In this document: one piece after another, positions 45,845 through 55,621 of the stretch | How the letters are laid out: every line of letters starts with the position of its first letter | Position numbering within the stretch: position 1 is the first letter of the stretch | Assembly: GCF_009765905.1 (NCBI RefSeq) | Contig: NZ_LMUO01000015.1 | Span: 870,927-934,926 of the forward strand | DNA: 64,000 nt | Direction: 5' to 3' | From: Mucilaginibacter sp. L196 | Lineage (GTDB): Bacteria > Bacteroidota > Bacteroidia > Sphingobacteriales > Sphingobacteriaceae | The notes under the pieces: generated by a model | Database searches by the model: none | The model's input: only the letters and a program-made list of their open reading frames with translations | Told to the model about the DNA's origin: nothing | Translations under genes and position numbers: made by a program

Positions 45845-47464
45845 ATGAAATATTTGTACCAACTAAAAAAAGTAAAATTAATATTTCTGATTCCCCTGTT
45901 TATAATAATTACTGCAAATCGGGGATTAGCGCAATTAATTTACCAACCCTATTCCTATCAGTTTTATCAAAAACTTGATGCCGCGGAATATTCCCCGGCA
46001 ACAAGTTTACATACATCCCTTAAACCCTATCTTATTGCTGATTCAGGCGCTGTTAGACAGATGTATGATTCGTTAATGATGTCAAATGTAGATAACACCG
46101 GAAAAAGCTGGATCCATAAAGTGTTATTCAGCGGGCATTTAGCTGAGGTAAGAAATAAGAATTATACATTTTCTATAGATTATTTACCTGATCTTCAGGC
46201 TGGTCGTGAGTTTGAGGGTAAGCAAACGACCTATTTAAATACACGCGGGTACCAAATATCAGCTACTATTGGTTCAAATTTCTTCTTTTACACGAGTGGG
46301 TATGAAAACCAGGGCAAGTTCGCTAACTACGAAGCTAATTATATCAGTAAAACCGACATGATACCCGGTGAGGCTTATGACCGGAGTTTTCTTGGTTATA
46401 ATGATTGGTCATATGCAACCACCTTAATGGGTTATAAGCCCACAAAAGCAGTCACTATTGTTTTGGGTGAAGATAAAACCTTTATTGGTGATGGTTACAG
46501 GTCGGTGTTATTGTCGGATTATGCTGCCAATTACCCATTACTGAGGCTAACTGCCGATTTGGGGCCAAATGTACAGTATATGGCGATGTGGGCCTATATG
46601 GAAGATCCAAGTGCTGTTCAATTTAATTCTTTTACAAATAACAGGCGAAAATGGGGCGCATTCCATTATATCGACTGGAATATAAATAAAAGGGCATCAA
46701 TTGGTTTTTTTAATGCATTGATAGCTGAGGAAGCCAATGACCAGGGAAAACTGCACGGTTTTGATGTGAATTATATTGATCCGCTATATTTTTCCTCTTC
46801 TTTAGGGCCATCCGGTAGTGGTACTATTCCTGATCATACTTTGGTCGGATTTAATGGCAAGTACAAAATCTTTAATAAAACTACCATTTATGGTCAATTG
46901 CTTTTTGATCAATCATTGTCGCCGGTTAATAACAGTGGTGGCAAAGCCTGGCAATTAGGTTTCAAAGGTTCCGATCTATTTAAAGTTAAGAGCTTAAACT
47001 ATTTATTTGAATATAATACGGCCGCCCCTTACACCTATGCCAATCGAAACCCTATTGTTAATTATACGGAATTGGATGAGCCATTGGGTGATCCATTAGG
47101 CGCTAACTTTAAAGAACTATTGGGTATCGTCAATTATTCTATTGGCAGGTTTGATTTACAAGGTGAGATCGACTATGCCAAGACCGGTCTTAATATCGGC
47201 AACATCAATTATGGACAAGATATAACCCTGGCTGATAACATAAATCTTCCTGCTGTTACTACCGGAACCACCGGACAGGGCTTAGCCACGACTATAAAGT
47301 ATGCAGAGGGTACGGTTGCATATCTGCTGAACCCCAAATATAACTTTCGCTTAGAAGTTGGCGCACTCCTTCGCCAGGAAACAAATAGCGAAACGAGTTT
47401 AAAAACGGCTATGATAACTATTGGTTTAAGGAGTAGTTTCAGAGATCTGTATCACGATTTTTAA
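45845..47464 (+). CDS. Wzi/RemB-like outer-membrane beta-barrel protein (copy 1)
   Basis: 539 residues, signal peptide ending GLAQ. The protein is rich in alternating aromatic strands and contains the hallmark VLGEDKTFIGDGYRSVLLSDYA of the capsule-assembly Wzi / gliding RemB-like group, with a final strand IGLRSSFRDLYHDF. Wzi of E. coli is an 18-strand barrel that binds capsule at the cell surface; RemB of flavobacteria is a mobile surface protein in gliding. Which role applies here is not decided by sequence. A paralogue follows 38 bases later. Neither gene belongs to the CAZyme set by family. Confidence 0.8.
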   Translation: MKYLYQLKKVKLIFLIPLFIIITANRGLAQLIYQPYSYQFYQKLDAAEYSPATSLHTSLKPYLIADSGAVRQMYDSLMMSNVDNTGKSWIHKVLFSGHLAEVRNKNYTFSIDYLPDLQAGREFEGKQTTYLNTRGYQISATIGSNFFFYTSGYENQGKFANYEANYISKTDMIPGEAYDRSFLGYNDWSYATTLMGYKPTKAVTIVLGEDKTFIGDGYRSVLLSDYAANYPLLRLTADLGPNVQYMAMWAYMEDPSAVQFNSFTNNRRKWGAFHYIDWNINKRASIGFFNALIAEEANDQGKLHGFDVNYIDPLYFSSSLGPSGSGTIPDHTLVGFNGKYKIFNKTTIYGQLLFDQSLSPVNNSGGKAWQLGFKGSDLFKVKSLNYLFEYNTAAPYTYANRNPIVNYTELDEPLGDPLGANFKELLGIVNYSIGRFDLQGEIDYAKTGLNIGNINYGQDITLADNINLPAVTTGTTGQGLATTIKYAEGTVAYLLNPKYNFRLEVGALLRQETNSETSLKTAMITIGLRSSFRDLYHDF

Positions 47465-47502
47465 GCTATCTATATTATTTAACAAGAATAAATATCGGCA
47501 TT

Positions 47503-49140
47503 ATGAAATACATTTACCAGCTAAAAAAATATAGATTTTTCTTTACCATATTACTATTAAACTTTATTGCTAATACCAATGCTGTAGCGCAAATGGAATA
47601 TCAACCCTATTCCTTCCAGTTTTATCAAAAACTTAATTCGACGCTATATTCAACAGGCACAGATATACACACCTCGTTAAAACCATACATTATAACTGAT
47701 TCGTTATTAAAACATAAATATGATTCGTTAATGAATTATGGGTCAGATGGCGAGCATCATAGTTGGGGTTACAGAAAACTATTTAATGAGCATATGATAG
47801 ATGTGAAGAGTTCTGGTTCCACATTTTATGCTGATCTTTTACCCGATTTTGGGATAGGCCGGGATTTTTCGAACAAACAAACAACCAGTACAACATCTTT
47901 GGGTTTACAAGTTGGGGGAACCGTTGGCAATAAATTTTATTATAACATAAGTGGTTATCAAAGCAGTGCTATTTTTCCTGAGTACATGTCCACTTATATA
48001 AACCAGGTAGGCATTATCCCCGGGCAGGCATACGCCAAAACTTATACTACTAACGGGTACGACTGGTCATATATCACTGCCACCGTATCCTATACCGTTA
48101 ATGATTATTTTAATATTACCGCGGGGCGTGATAAAACGTTTATTGGAGATGGATACCGGTCTATGTTATTATCTGATTTCGCATCGCCATATCCATTTTT
48201 TAGGCTTACGGGAACCTTGGGAAACGTAACCTATATGGCCATGTGGAGCTATATGGATGATCCGGCTTCTACCTCCCAATATGGTATAAACAGGCATAAA
48301 TTCGGGGTTTTTCATTATCTTGACTGGAACGTAAATAACAGGATTTCTTTAGGTTTTTTTGAAAATATTACCGGCTTTTTCACAGACGATAATGGGGTAA
48401 AACGTCCTTTTGATTTTAACTACATAAACCCTATAATCTTCATGAAACCTGTTAATAATTCGAGTGATGATCCTGATAAATCATTGCTTGGGTTTACCGG
48501 TAAATATAAGATCAGCGATGGGATAACTGCCTACGGGCAATTTGCATTAGACGAATTTCACTCCAAAGATTTTTTCTCTAATGATGGTGCTGTCGATAAT
48601 AAATACGGCTGGCAATTGGGCTTTAGAGGGACTGATCTGTTTGCTATTCATAATTTGAACTTTCTATTAGAATATAATACAGCAAAACCTTATACCTATT
48701 CTGCGCGCTCGGCAATTGAAAATTATTCAGAAAACGGCGAACCATTGGCACATCCCTGGGGCGCTAATTTCCGGGAACTTGTAGGTTTACTAAATTATAC
48801 GTATAAGAGATTTGATTTCAGTACCGAGGTCGATCTCGGCAGATATGGGTTAGATATGAATGGGTTAAACTATGGTGGGGATATCTTCCAGATTTACACC
48901 GATCCGGCGCGGCCTTATGGCAATTATACAGGACAGGGCCTAACTACCAATATGGTTTATCTTGAGGGAAAAATAGCCTATGTAATCAATCCAAAATATA
49001 ATATGAGGCTTGAGCTTGGCGGAATATTCAGGACAGAGCAAAATAGTGAGTTTCATGACAAAACAACTATGTTAACTATTGGCTTACGCAGTTCGTTCCG
49101 TGATTTATATACCGATATTACCAGTTTTAAAACGCATTAA
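47503..49140 (+). CDS. Wzi/RemB-like outer-membrane beta-barrel protein (copy 2)
   Basis: 545 residues, signal peptide ending AVAQ. It aligns with copy 1 along its whole length: same opening MKYIYQLKK, YQPYSFQFYQKL, then GRDKTFIGDGYRSMLLSDFA and the ending IGLRSSFRDLYTDI, but the interior has diverged, so the duplication is not recent. Membrane barrel topology is inferred from the alternating pattern and terminal aromatic strand. Likely co-transcribed with copy 1 and possibly forming a pair in surface polysaccharide attachment. It converges on the minus-strand oxidoreductase gene with a 28-base gap. Confidence 0.8.
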   Translation: MKYIYQLKKYRFFFTILLLNFIANTNAVAQMEYQPYSFQFYQKLNSTLYSTGTDIHTSLKPYIITDSLLKHKYDSLMNYGSDGEHHSWGYRKLFNEHMIDVKSSGSTFYADLLPDFGIGRDFSNKQTTSTTSLGLQVGGTVGNKFYYNISGYQSSAIFPEYMSTYINQVGIIPGQAYAKTYTTNGYDWSYITATVSYTVNDYFNITAGRDKTFIGDGYRSMLLSDFASPYPFFRLTGTLGNVTYMAMWSYMDDPASTSQYGINRHKFGVFHYLDWNVNNRISLGFFENITGFFTDDNGVKRPFDFNYINPIIFMKPVNNSSDDPDKSLLGFTGKYKISDGITAYGQFALDEFHSKDFFSNDGAVDNKYGWQLGFRGTDLFAIHNLNFLLEYNTAKPYTYSARSAIENYSENGEPLAHPWGANFRELVGLLNYTYKRFDFSTEVDLGRYGLDMNGLNYGGDIFQIYTDPARPYGNYTGQGLTTNMVYLEGKIAYVINPKYNMRLELGGIFRTEQNSEFHDKTTMLTIGLRSSFRDLYTDITSFKTH

Positions 49141-49168
49141 TTGATTAATATGTAAAGTAGCCTTGCAA

Positions 49169-50128
49169 TTAAGGTATTAATAAAATTTTCCCAGTACTCT
49201 TTCTGCTTTCCAAAAAATCATGAGCTTGCTTGCCCTCTGAAAGTTTGAAACGCGCAGGATCGGCGATTGTTAACTGATTGCTGCTGATCCACCCAAACAA
49301 TTGTTGCGCCCTTTTAATACGTTCTTCTCCTGATGTGAGATAATTCCATAAGTCGCCCCCTGTTATTGTTATAGAGTTAGCTATGATCAGTAGCGGATTG
49401 CCTAATTCTAATTTATCGCCTGCCAGGCCAAATAAAACTACTTGTCCGCAAATTCTGGTTACTTCAATACTTTCTTTCATGGTGCTGCCTACACTTTCAT
49501 AAACTACATCTACTCCGTTTGGGAATAGTTCTAAGATCTTTGTTTTCCAATCTTCGCTATATAAAAAAACATGGTCAGCACCTAGCGAACGCGAAACATC
49601 CCGTTTGCTTTCTGAAGATGTTAAACCAATTACTCTAGCACCTAATAACCTGCATACCTGTATCAACAGCTGCCCAACTCCTCCTGCTGCTGCGTGTATC
49701 AGTACTGTTTCTCCCGGTTTTACCTGATGGCTGTCTGATGTTAAGTATTGCGCGGTAAGTCCTTGCAGCAATACCGAGGCTGCTGTTTCAAAGCTAATAT
49801 CGGCAGGTAGCGGTATGGCATGAGCGACCGGAACAGCCACCAGTTCCGCATTTGCAAATGGGACATCGGCGAAACCAATTCTGTCGCCTACCTTAAACAT
49901 TTTATTGTTGTTATTGTCAACCACTACACCGGCTCCCTCATACCCATTTATATAAGGAGCATGACCTCTTAGTGGATAAACGCCATTCCTCCGCATAATG
50001 TCGGCAAAGTTCAGGCCGATAGCTTCCATTTTTACTAATATTTCATCAGATTTTAAGATGGGATCGGCCACATCTTTATATTCAAGTACATCAGATTTTC
50101 CGGGCGTAGATAATGTTAGTGCTTTCAT
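49169..50128 (-). CDS. Quinone oxidoreductase-like zinc-free MDR protein
   Basis: 319 residues. The N-terminal GroES-like domain (about 1-115, MKALTLSTPGKSDVLEYKDV, NFADIMRRNGVYP) lacks the Cys ligands of zinc alcohol dehydrogenases, so it is a quinone reductase type. The nucleotide-binding Rossmann segment is ETVLIHAAAGGVGQLLIQVC, then ARVIGLTSSESKRD for NADPH preference. Predicted to reduce quinones or activated alkenes in the cytoplasm. It lies between two PUL-related groups on the opposite strand and looks like an unrelated housekeeping gene. A TACCTTTG -7 box on the minus strand (50199-50192) lies upstream. Confidence 0.9.
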   Translation of the reverse strand: MKALTLSTPGKSDVLEYKDVADPILKSDEILVKMEAIGLNFADIMRRNGVYPLRGHAPYINGYEGAGVVVDNNNNKMFKVGDRIGFADVPFANAELVAVPVAHAIPLPADISFETAASVLLQGLTAQYLTSDSHQVKPGETVLIHAAAGGVGQLLIQVCRLLGARVIGLTSSESKRDVSRSLGADHVFLYSEDWKTKILELFPNGVDVVYESVGSTMKESIEVTRICGQVVLFGLAGDKLELGNPLLIIANSITITGGDLWNYLTSGEERIKRAQQLFGWISSNQLTIADPARFKLSEGKQAHDFLESRKSTGKILLIP

Positions 50129-50191
50129 ATGAAAAATTAATTCAATACTGTTTAGTTATTAATCGGCATAGCAATGGTTAACGTTATTAAT

Positions 50192-50199
50192 CAAAGGTA
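50192..50199 (-). promoter_or_regulatory. -7 box for the quinone oxidoreductase gene
   Basis: TACCTTTG on the minus strand, a perfect TAnnTTTG match 64-71 bases before the start at 50128. The -33 box is not evident. Confidence 0.45.
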
Positions 50200-50291
50200 A
50201 GTATGAATGAGGTATCTATGATAATAACACTGATGAATATGCCAAAAGCATAAAACATTAGATTGTTGTTTATTACTTATTTACAAATCAT

Positions 50292-51554
50292 ATGATCATA
50301 AGCAAAAAGCGATTCTTTTCATCAAATAACACGTTGTTTTATGCCATAACCAGCCTGCTGATCTTATTATTCTCATTGCCTGTAATGGCACAAAAAATGA
50401 TTATAGAAAGCCTTAGCGGGCCGGTTACTCAAAACGAGATCAACGCTTTTAAAGCTCATATTCAAAATGTGGATGCGCCATCAGGCAACGGTAATGTATG
50501 GGTCTTTGGCAATGGCGGTAAAAGTATTGAGGCTTGTGGCTTAATGTACGAAGTATCACATGACCGAACCATTTTAAATAGGATGATCTGTTATTGTGAT
50601 GAAATGCTTTCACGCCGTAATGACCTATGGCCGGCCGAAAAGGGTGGTCAGCATATTATATGGACGGGTAAGATTGAACCGGTATGGCCATCATCTAACC
50701 CTGATGTAACACCTGCGGGGGCCGGTATTGAACAAGGAGATGAGATAGCGCACATGAGCTATTGCGCAAGGCTGATCTTATCTGATTCATCTTTATGGAA
50801 TGAGAAGGTTGACATTGGCGACAGTTATCAATTTGGTGCCACTTATAAAGAGCTGGCGTTAAAATATATTAATGAAGGTGATTACGTAATTGATAACTGG
50901 ATAATCTCGCATTTTATACGTACTAACCAAAGCAATCATTATTACTTCCCCGGTTCGCCAAATACCTATAAGGCTAATGAGCCTGCTCCCTGGAACCAGG
51001 CATGGATGCTCACCAATGCTTTGGTAAGATTGGTAGAGTGTCATTTAATTTTAAATGATGATATGCAAAGGATATCACGTTACGATGCTATTATCCAGCC
51101 CAATATTGATTGGTTTAGAGCTAATGTAAGGCCAACTAAATCAGCAAAAGGTACTTTATGTTATACCTGGGCCTATGCTTTACCTAAAGGTATAGAAGAT
51201 ACGAACCATGCTGCTTATGATAGTGAAGGTTTATGGATAGCTTATGATAGCGGGCGGTATAAATTAAACTTTGACGACCTTTTACCTTTTGCCAATACCT
51301 ATTGCGATATAGTAATGGGTACGGTAACAAATGGCAAATTTGCCGGCAGAGTTGACGGTACAACCGGAACAGGGCATGGTGGTGGTGATAATTATGTACG
51401 CGACGAATATATTTATTTGGCAGAGTTCAGGCCGGACATGTTTATGGAGATGGCCAATACCGAAATTAATGCAGATAAAATAGCTTCGTCAATACCCATT
51501 ACCGCCAGATTACTATGGGAAAAAGACCGCAGGTATAAAAGCCAAAAACAATAA
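50292..51554 (+). CDS. Unrecognised secreted enzyme, probable (alpha/alpha) toroid
   Basis: 420 residues with a long leader (charged start MIISKKRFF, core ending PVMAQ). No family was recognised. Helix-rich repeats with Trp/His-rich turns (GGQHIIWTGKIEPVWPSS, NEPAPWNQAWMLTNALVRLVECH, IEDTNHAAYDSEGLWIAYDSGRY) resemble six-hairpin or toroid glycosidases and lyases. Conserved-looking candidates for catalysis are His and Asp in EDTNHAAYD and the His/Gly-rich turn TGTGHGGGDNYVRDEYIY. Its place at the head of an esterase-PL6-GH105 operon suggests a backbone-cutting or uronate-processing enzyme. Five bases separate it from the next start. Confidence 0.65.
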   Translation: MIISKKRFFSSNNTLFYAITSLLILLFSLPVMAQKMIIESLSGPVTQNEINAFKAHIQNVDAPSGNGNVWVFGNGGKSIEACGLMYEVSHDRTILNRMICYCDEMLSRRNDLWPAEKGGQHIIWTGKIEPVWPSSNPDVTPAGAGIEQGDEIAHMSYCARLILSDSSLWNEKVDIGDSYQFGATYKELALKYINEGDYVIDNWIISHFIRTNQSNHYYFPGSPNTYKANEPAPWNQAWMLTNALVRLVECHLILNDDMQRISRYDAIIQPNIDWFRANVRPTKSAKGTLCYTWAYALPKGIEDTNHAAYDSEGLWIAYDSGRYKLNFDDLLPFANTYCDIVMGTVTNGKFAGRVDGTTGTGHGGGDNYVRDEYIYLAEFRPDMFMEMANTEINADKIASSIPITARLLWEKDRRYKSQKQ

Positions 51555-51558
51555 TTAT

Positions 51559-52755
51559 ATGAAAAAAACACCCTTCATTATATTATGCCTGTTTACACTA
51601 ATATGTAAGGGCCAAATTAAAGGTACCATATGGGACGTAAAAGGCATATATGATATTCCTAAATATAAAACCATAAGTACCGATTCTGCTATAGGTATCA
51701 CTTATCATGGTTTAATGTATAAAGGTAAACCCCAGAATGTTTTTGCTTACTATGCCACACCCGGCACATTAAGCGGCGACCGCAGTAAAGATAAAAACCT
51801 GCCTATGGTAATATTGGTACACGGTGGAGGGGGAATAGCTTTTAAGGAATGGGCTATAATGTGGGCAAAGAAAGGGTATGCGGCGTTATCGATGGACCTC
51901 CGTGGCAATGGCCCTGGTAGAAAGCATATTGAAGGGGGATTTGATGAAGATAATGCTCAGACACCCTATTTTACTATAACGCCCAACATTAACGAACAAT
52001 GGATGTTCCAGGCTGTGGCAGATGTGATACTGGCCAACAATCTGGTGAGAAGTTTTCCAGAGGTTGACGTGAACCGCACAGCAATTACAGGTATTAGCTG
52101 GGGCGGTATTATAACCTGCCTCATAGCCGGTGTTGATCAGCGGTATAAGGTGGCAGTCCCGGTATACGGCTGTGGTTATTTGCTGCAAAATAGTTCAATG
52201 CGCCAGGGTTTATTACAGCTAAACGAGCAGGACAGGCAAACCTGGGTAAAGCAATATGATCCATCAAATTACATTGGCAAAACTAAAATGCCCATGTTGT
52301 TTTTAAATGGCGCTAATGACCCGCATTTTTATTTAGATAGCTATGCTAAAACTTACAGGCTGGTGAAAAATAAAAACCTGTGCATAAAAATGGGTTTAAA
52401 ACACAGCCACCATTACGGTTGGGCAAGCGATGAAATATTTGCTTTCATCAATAGCTACCTTAATCACAGCGCACCTTTAGCTGTAATTGATGAACCTGCA
52501 CATAATGAAAATGCAACTATCATCGCCGGGGTCAAATACTCAACGCCCATAAGCAAAGTCTTTTTGAATTTTACTCAGGATACTACCAGCGTATTAATGA
52601 AAAGAAAATGGGAATCTACAGAAGTGAAAATTAATAAAAATCAGATCATCGCGCCACAACCGCCCGCTGGTACAACCATCTGGTACCTGTCTTTAATTGA
52701 CGATAAGGGTTTGCAGGTTTCAGGCCCATTACAGTTTATTGATCCGAAACTATGA
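51559..52755 (+). CDS. Acetylxylan-esterase-like alpha/beta hydrolase
   Basis: 398 residues, short signal peptide (MKKTPFIILCLFTLICKGQ). Alpha/beta hydrolase of the prolyl-oligopeptidase/acetyl-esterase type: oxyanion segment VHGGGG, nucleophile elbow GISWGG with Ser180, acid Asp254 in NGANDPHF, and histidine from KHSHHYG (His282-285). The triad is complete. A beta-rich C-terminal extension (about 310-398) carries TSVLMKRKWESTEVK, as in PUL-encoded members. Expected to remove acetyl or similar esters before the PL6 and GH105 enzymes encoded next. It is not related to the three-copy hydrolase-like family of the first PUL. Confidence 0.87.
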   Translation: MKKTPFIILCLFTLICKGQIKGTIWDVKGIYDIPKYKTISTDSAIGITYHGLMYKGKPQNVFAYYATPGTLSGDRSKDKNLPMVILVHGGGGIAFKEWAIMWAKKGYAALSMDLRGNGPGRKHIEGGFDEDNAQTPYFTITPNINEQWMFQAVADVILANNLVRSFPEVDVNRTAITGISWGGIITCLIAGVDQRYKVAVPVYGCGYLLQNSSMRQGLLQLNEQDRQTWVKQYDPSNYIGKTKMPMLFLNGANDPHFYLDSYAKTYRLVKNKNLCIKMGLKHSHHYGWASDEIFAFINSYLNHSAPLAVIDEPAHNENATIIAGVKYSTPISKVFLNFTQDTTSVLMKRKWESTEVKINKNQIIAPQPPAGTTIWYLSLIDDKGLQVSGPLQFIDPKL

Positions 52756-52789
52756 TTTTAATTATCTCCAATAACCTTTATTTACTTAT

Positions 52790-54160
52790 ATGAAAATGAT
52801 TAAAATAAATTTACAGAGCGCTAAAAAATTAAATCTATTATTGTTAGTAATGCTGTTTTGGCATAACCCTGTTTTTGCTGATATTATTAAAGTTACCTCT
52901 ATAGATGCACTTCAAAATGGCATAAATAATGCTAAACCCGGCGATATATTAATACTGGCAAATGGTACCTATACCACAACCCAGGATATTACGGTTGACA
53001 GAAAGGGTACACCCGGCCAACCAATTACTATTTGTGCTGAAACAATAGGTAAAGCCGAGATTAGCGGATTAGGCGGGTTCAATTTGGTTAACCCCGCGGC
53101 TCATATTATTATTAAAGGCTTTAAGTTCACGGATAAATCGTCCAGGGATAGAACAGGTGGCGGTACCAGCTTTTGCCGATGGACACAAAATATTTTTGAA
53201 AATAGTGGTAACGGTGAAGATCTTACCATTGCAGGCAGCGACCATGAGATAGATTATAATACTTTTCAGCATAAGAATGCTATGGGGCGATTTTTGGCTA
53301 TTCGTGGCACTGGCAGTCAGATAGCCGAACGGTTGCATATTCACCACAACTATTTTAATGATTATATTAGTCAGAATGGTAAGAATGGCGCCGAAACATT
53401 GCAGTTTGGTTTAAGTGGTTTTAGCATGTCGTCAAGCAATAGCGTGGTTGAATATAACTTATTTGAGCAATGCGCCGGTGAGACTGAATTAATTTCGGTT
53501 AAAGCCTCGGCAGTAACCCTCAGATATAACACCATCCGCAATTGCCCTGCCCAATTTACACTGCGGCATGGCAATAAAAATATTGTATATAACAACTACT
53601 TTATTAATACGCCAGGGATACGGATTTTTGGCGATGATCACCTGATAAGCAGTAATTATTTTGAAAACTGTAAACCGGCAATTACTATAGGTAATGGCGA
53701 TGGCGAAGTAGCAGATGGCGCTAAGCTTACCGTGCATGACCGCCCGGACAGAGTAGTTATCAGCTATAATACATTAGTTAATAATCAGCAAAATTTTGTG
53801 ATGACTGCGCGTAAAGATGGCATGGGGGCAACATATACCATCTTTGCTAATAACATTATACAAGGCGGCGGACCGGCATCAACAATAAAAGGTCCGTATA
53901 CTAATGCAAAATGGGAAAACAATATTTTATTCAATGTAAAAGATGCCGGAAGCATTCCTTCAGATGGTTATATTACAGCTGATCCAAAATTAGTGAAAAC
54001 CGCATGGGGCTATTATGTGGGAAATGATAATCCTGTTATTAAAAACAGTAAATTTTATTACCCCTCTGTCAGGTCTGATTTAGATGATCAAACAAAATAC
54101 GACAGTAAAGCAAACTATGTGTTAACCCCTGAAGATGTAGGTTTTAATGCTACTAAATAA
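52790..54160 (+). CDS. PL6 polysaccharide lyase
   Basis: 456 residues, signal peptide ending VFAD. A right-handed beta-helix that opens IDALQNGINNAKPGDILILANGTYT, the PL6 (chondroitinase B-like) start. The catalytic pair is Lys238 in ISVKAS and Arg259 in FTLRHGN, 21 residues apart as in the K250/R271 pair of chondroitinase B; calcium ligands are likely in GAETLQFG and CAGETEL. PL6 enzymes cut alginate or dermatan/chondroitin at the uronic acid. No sulfatase or other GAG gene is nearby, so alginate or an unsulfated uronan is the better guess. Confidence 0.93.
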   Translation: MKMIKINLQSAKKLNLLLLVMLFWHNPVFADIIKVTSIDALQNGINNAKPGDILILANGTYTTTQDITVDRKGTPGQPITICAETIGKAEISGLGGFNLVNPAAHIIIKGFKFTDKSSRDRTGGGTSFCRWTQNIFENSGNGEDLTIAGSDHEIDYNTFQHKNAMGRFLAIRGTGSQIAERLHIHHNYFNDYISQNGKNGAETLQFGLSGFSMSSSNSVVEYNLFEQCAGETELISVKASAVTLRYNTIRNCPAQFTLRHGNKNIVYNNYFINTPGIRIFGDDHLISSNYFENCKPAITIGNGDGEVADGAKLTVHDRPDRVVISYNTLVNNQQNFVMTARKDGMGATYTIFANNIIQGGGPASTIKGPYTNAKWENNILFNVKDAGSIPSDGYITADPKLVKTAWGYYVGNDNPVIKNSKFYYPSVRSDLDDQTKYDSKANYVLTPEDVGFNATK

Positions 54161-54239
54161 TAGCTCAAATTAATGTTATCGGCCTTAATTGATTACGGGG
54201 AATAAATTATCAATTTTATAATTTTTAAATAAAAACACG

Positions 54240-55481
54240 ATGAGAAAAATGTTTATTAAACGAATATTGCCTTTCATAGCTATAGCTTATTCTGGTTTAG
54301 CGTTTGGTCAAACTACAACTAATAGTGAAGAAATAGTTCGCAGGGTTGCCGACAACATTATTCAAAATACCTCATTCAAATTGATAGATGGTAAGACCGG
54401 GCAGAAGTATGATTCAACCAAAGGTTTACCGTTAAATGGGGATATTAAAGCTGATAGCAGGTACAATAAATGGGCTTACGTAAATGGCGTTTTAGCTATA
54501 GGTATGATGCAAACTGCCAATATTTTGAATGATAAAAAATATTCAGATTATTCACTGCATAATTTTGATTTTATATTTAGCAACATCCCTTATTTTGAGC
54601 AGCAATATAAAGCAAAAACACCTAAACCAGAATTTGGTAGCTTTTTTAGCATGAGTAACCTTGATGCATGTGGGGCTATGTCGGCCGGGCTTTGTGATGT
54701 TGATGCCTTGGCGCATAAGAAGGAATATCGCGCATATTTAGATAGGGCAGCTAATTATATTTCAAACAAACAATTGCGACTTTCTGATGGTACGCTTTGT
54801 CGCCCGCAACCCCGTTACATGACTATTTGGGCCGATGATCTATTTATGAGTGTGCCTTTTTTGGCACGCATGGGTAAGATTACCGGTGATGCCAAATATT
54901 TTGATGATGCCATTAAACAGGTAGAGAACTTTAACAAATATTTATACGACCCCATGACGGGCCTTTTCATACACAATTATTACAGCGATGTAGAGATGAA
55001 CGGTGTAGGGCATTGGGGGCGGGCAAATGGTTGGTTAGCTATGGCACAAGTTCAACTATTAAATTATTTACCCGTTAACCACCCTAAACGGGCTGAGTTG
55101 ATTAAGCTTTTATTAAGGCAAATCGTAAATTATTCGCGCTACCAGGATCAAAGCGGTTTATGGCACCAGCTATTAGATAAGCCAGACTCTTATTTAGAAA
55201 CTTCTGTTACGGCTATGTTTACTTATGCTGTGGCACGTGCAGTTAATGAAGGTTGGATCAACAAAAAATATATGGCTATTGCTAATGAAGGCTGGCGCGG
55301 CCTTAGCAGTAAGGTAACAGCCGATGGCCAGTTACAGGATGTTTGCATTGGTACCAATATAGATGATGCAATTAAATTTTATTACACCCGGCCAACAGAA
55401 TTAAATGATACTCATGGGCTAGGCCCATTCTTACTCGCCGGAACAGAAATGATCCGTTATGAGAAGGCTAATAAAAAATAG
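54240..55481 (+). CDS. GH105 unsaturated uronyl hydrolase
   Basis: 413 residues, signal peptide ending AFGQ. An (alpha/alpha)6 barrel of the YteR/GH105 group: KWAYVNGVLAIGM, IWADDLFMSVPFL (Asp199/Asp200), GVGHWGRANGWLAMAQV, SGLWHQLLDKPDSYLETSVTAMF and DTHGLGPFLLAGTEM. One of the WADD aspartates is the likely catalytic acid (YteR Asp143 position). It hydrates and removes the unsaturated uronate left by the PL6 lyase encoded 79 bases upstream, parallel to the lyase/GH88 pair in the first PUL. Confidence 0.93.
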   Translation: MRKMFIKRILPFIAIAYSGLAFGQTTTNSEEIVRRVADNIIQNTSFKLIDGKTGQKYDSTKGLPLNGDIKADSRYNKWAYVNGVLAIGMMQTANILNDKKYSDYSLHNFDFIFSNIPYFEQQYKAKTPKPEFGSFFSMSNLDACGAMSAGLCDVDALAHKKEYRAYLDRAANYISNKQLRLSDGTLCRPQPRYMTIWADDLFMSVPFLARMGKITGDAKYFDDAIKQVENFNKYLYDPMTGLFIHNYYSDVEMNGVGHWGRANGWLAMAQVQLLNYLPVNHPKRAELIKLLLRQIVNYSRYQDQSGLWHQLLDKPDSYLETSVTAMFTYAVARAVNEGWINKKYMAIANEGWRGLSSKVTADGQLQDVCIGTNIDDAIKFYYTRPTELNDTHGLGPFLLAGTEMIRYEKANKK

Positions 55482-55539
55482 TATCAATATTATATTGCTA
55501 TATATAAATCATTAATTAATAAGCATATAATCATATATC

Positions 55540-55579
55540 AAAAAAACAGCATATGCTTATTAGCATATGCTGTTTTTTT
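55540..55579 (+). terminator. Bidirectional rho-independent terminator
   Basis: ACAGCATATGC (55546-55556), a 6-base loop, then GCATATGCTGT (55563-55573) with an A-run before and T7 after. A perfect 11-bp stem with both U-tract flanks. It separates the lyase/GH105 operon from the SusC operon. Confidence 0.9.
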
Positions 55580-55621
55580 GTGTAAAAATCACTGAATAAT
55601 TAGCCAATAGTATTCATAATA

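Noticed and set aside
52790..54160. Glycosaminoglycan degradation locus because of the chondroitinase B-like PL6
   Set aside because: No sulfatase or hexosaminidase is present, and PL6 also includes alginate lyases.
55540..55579. GCATATGC palindrome as a regulatory operator
   Set aside because: It is the stem of a standard terminator with A- and T-tracts on both sides.
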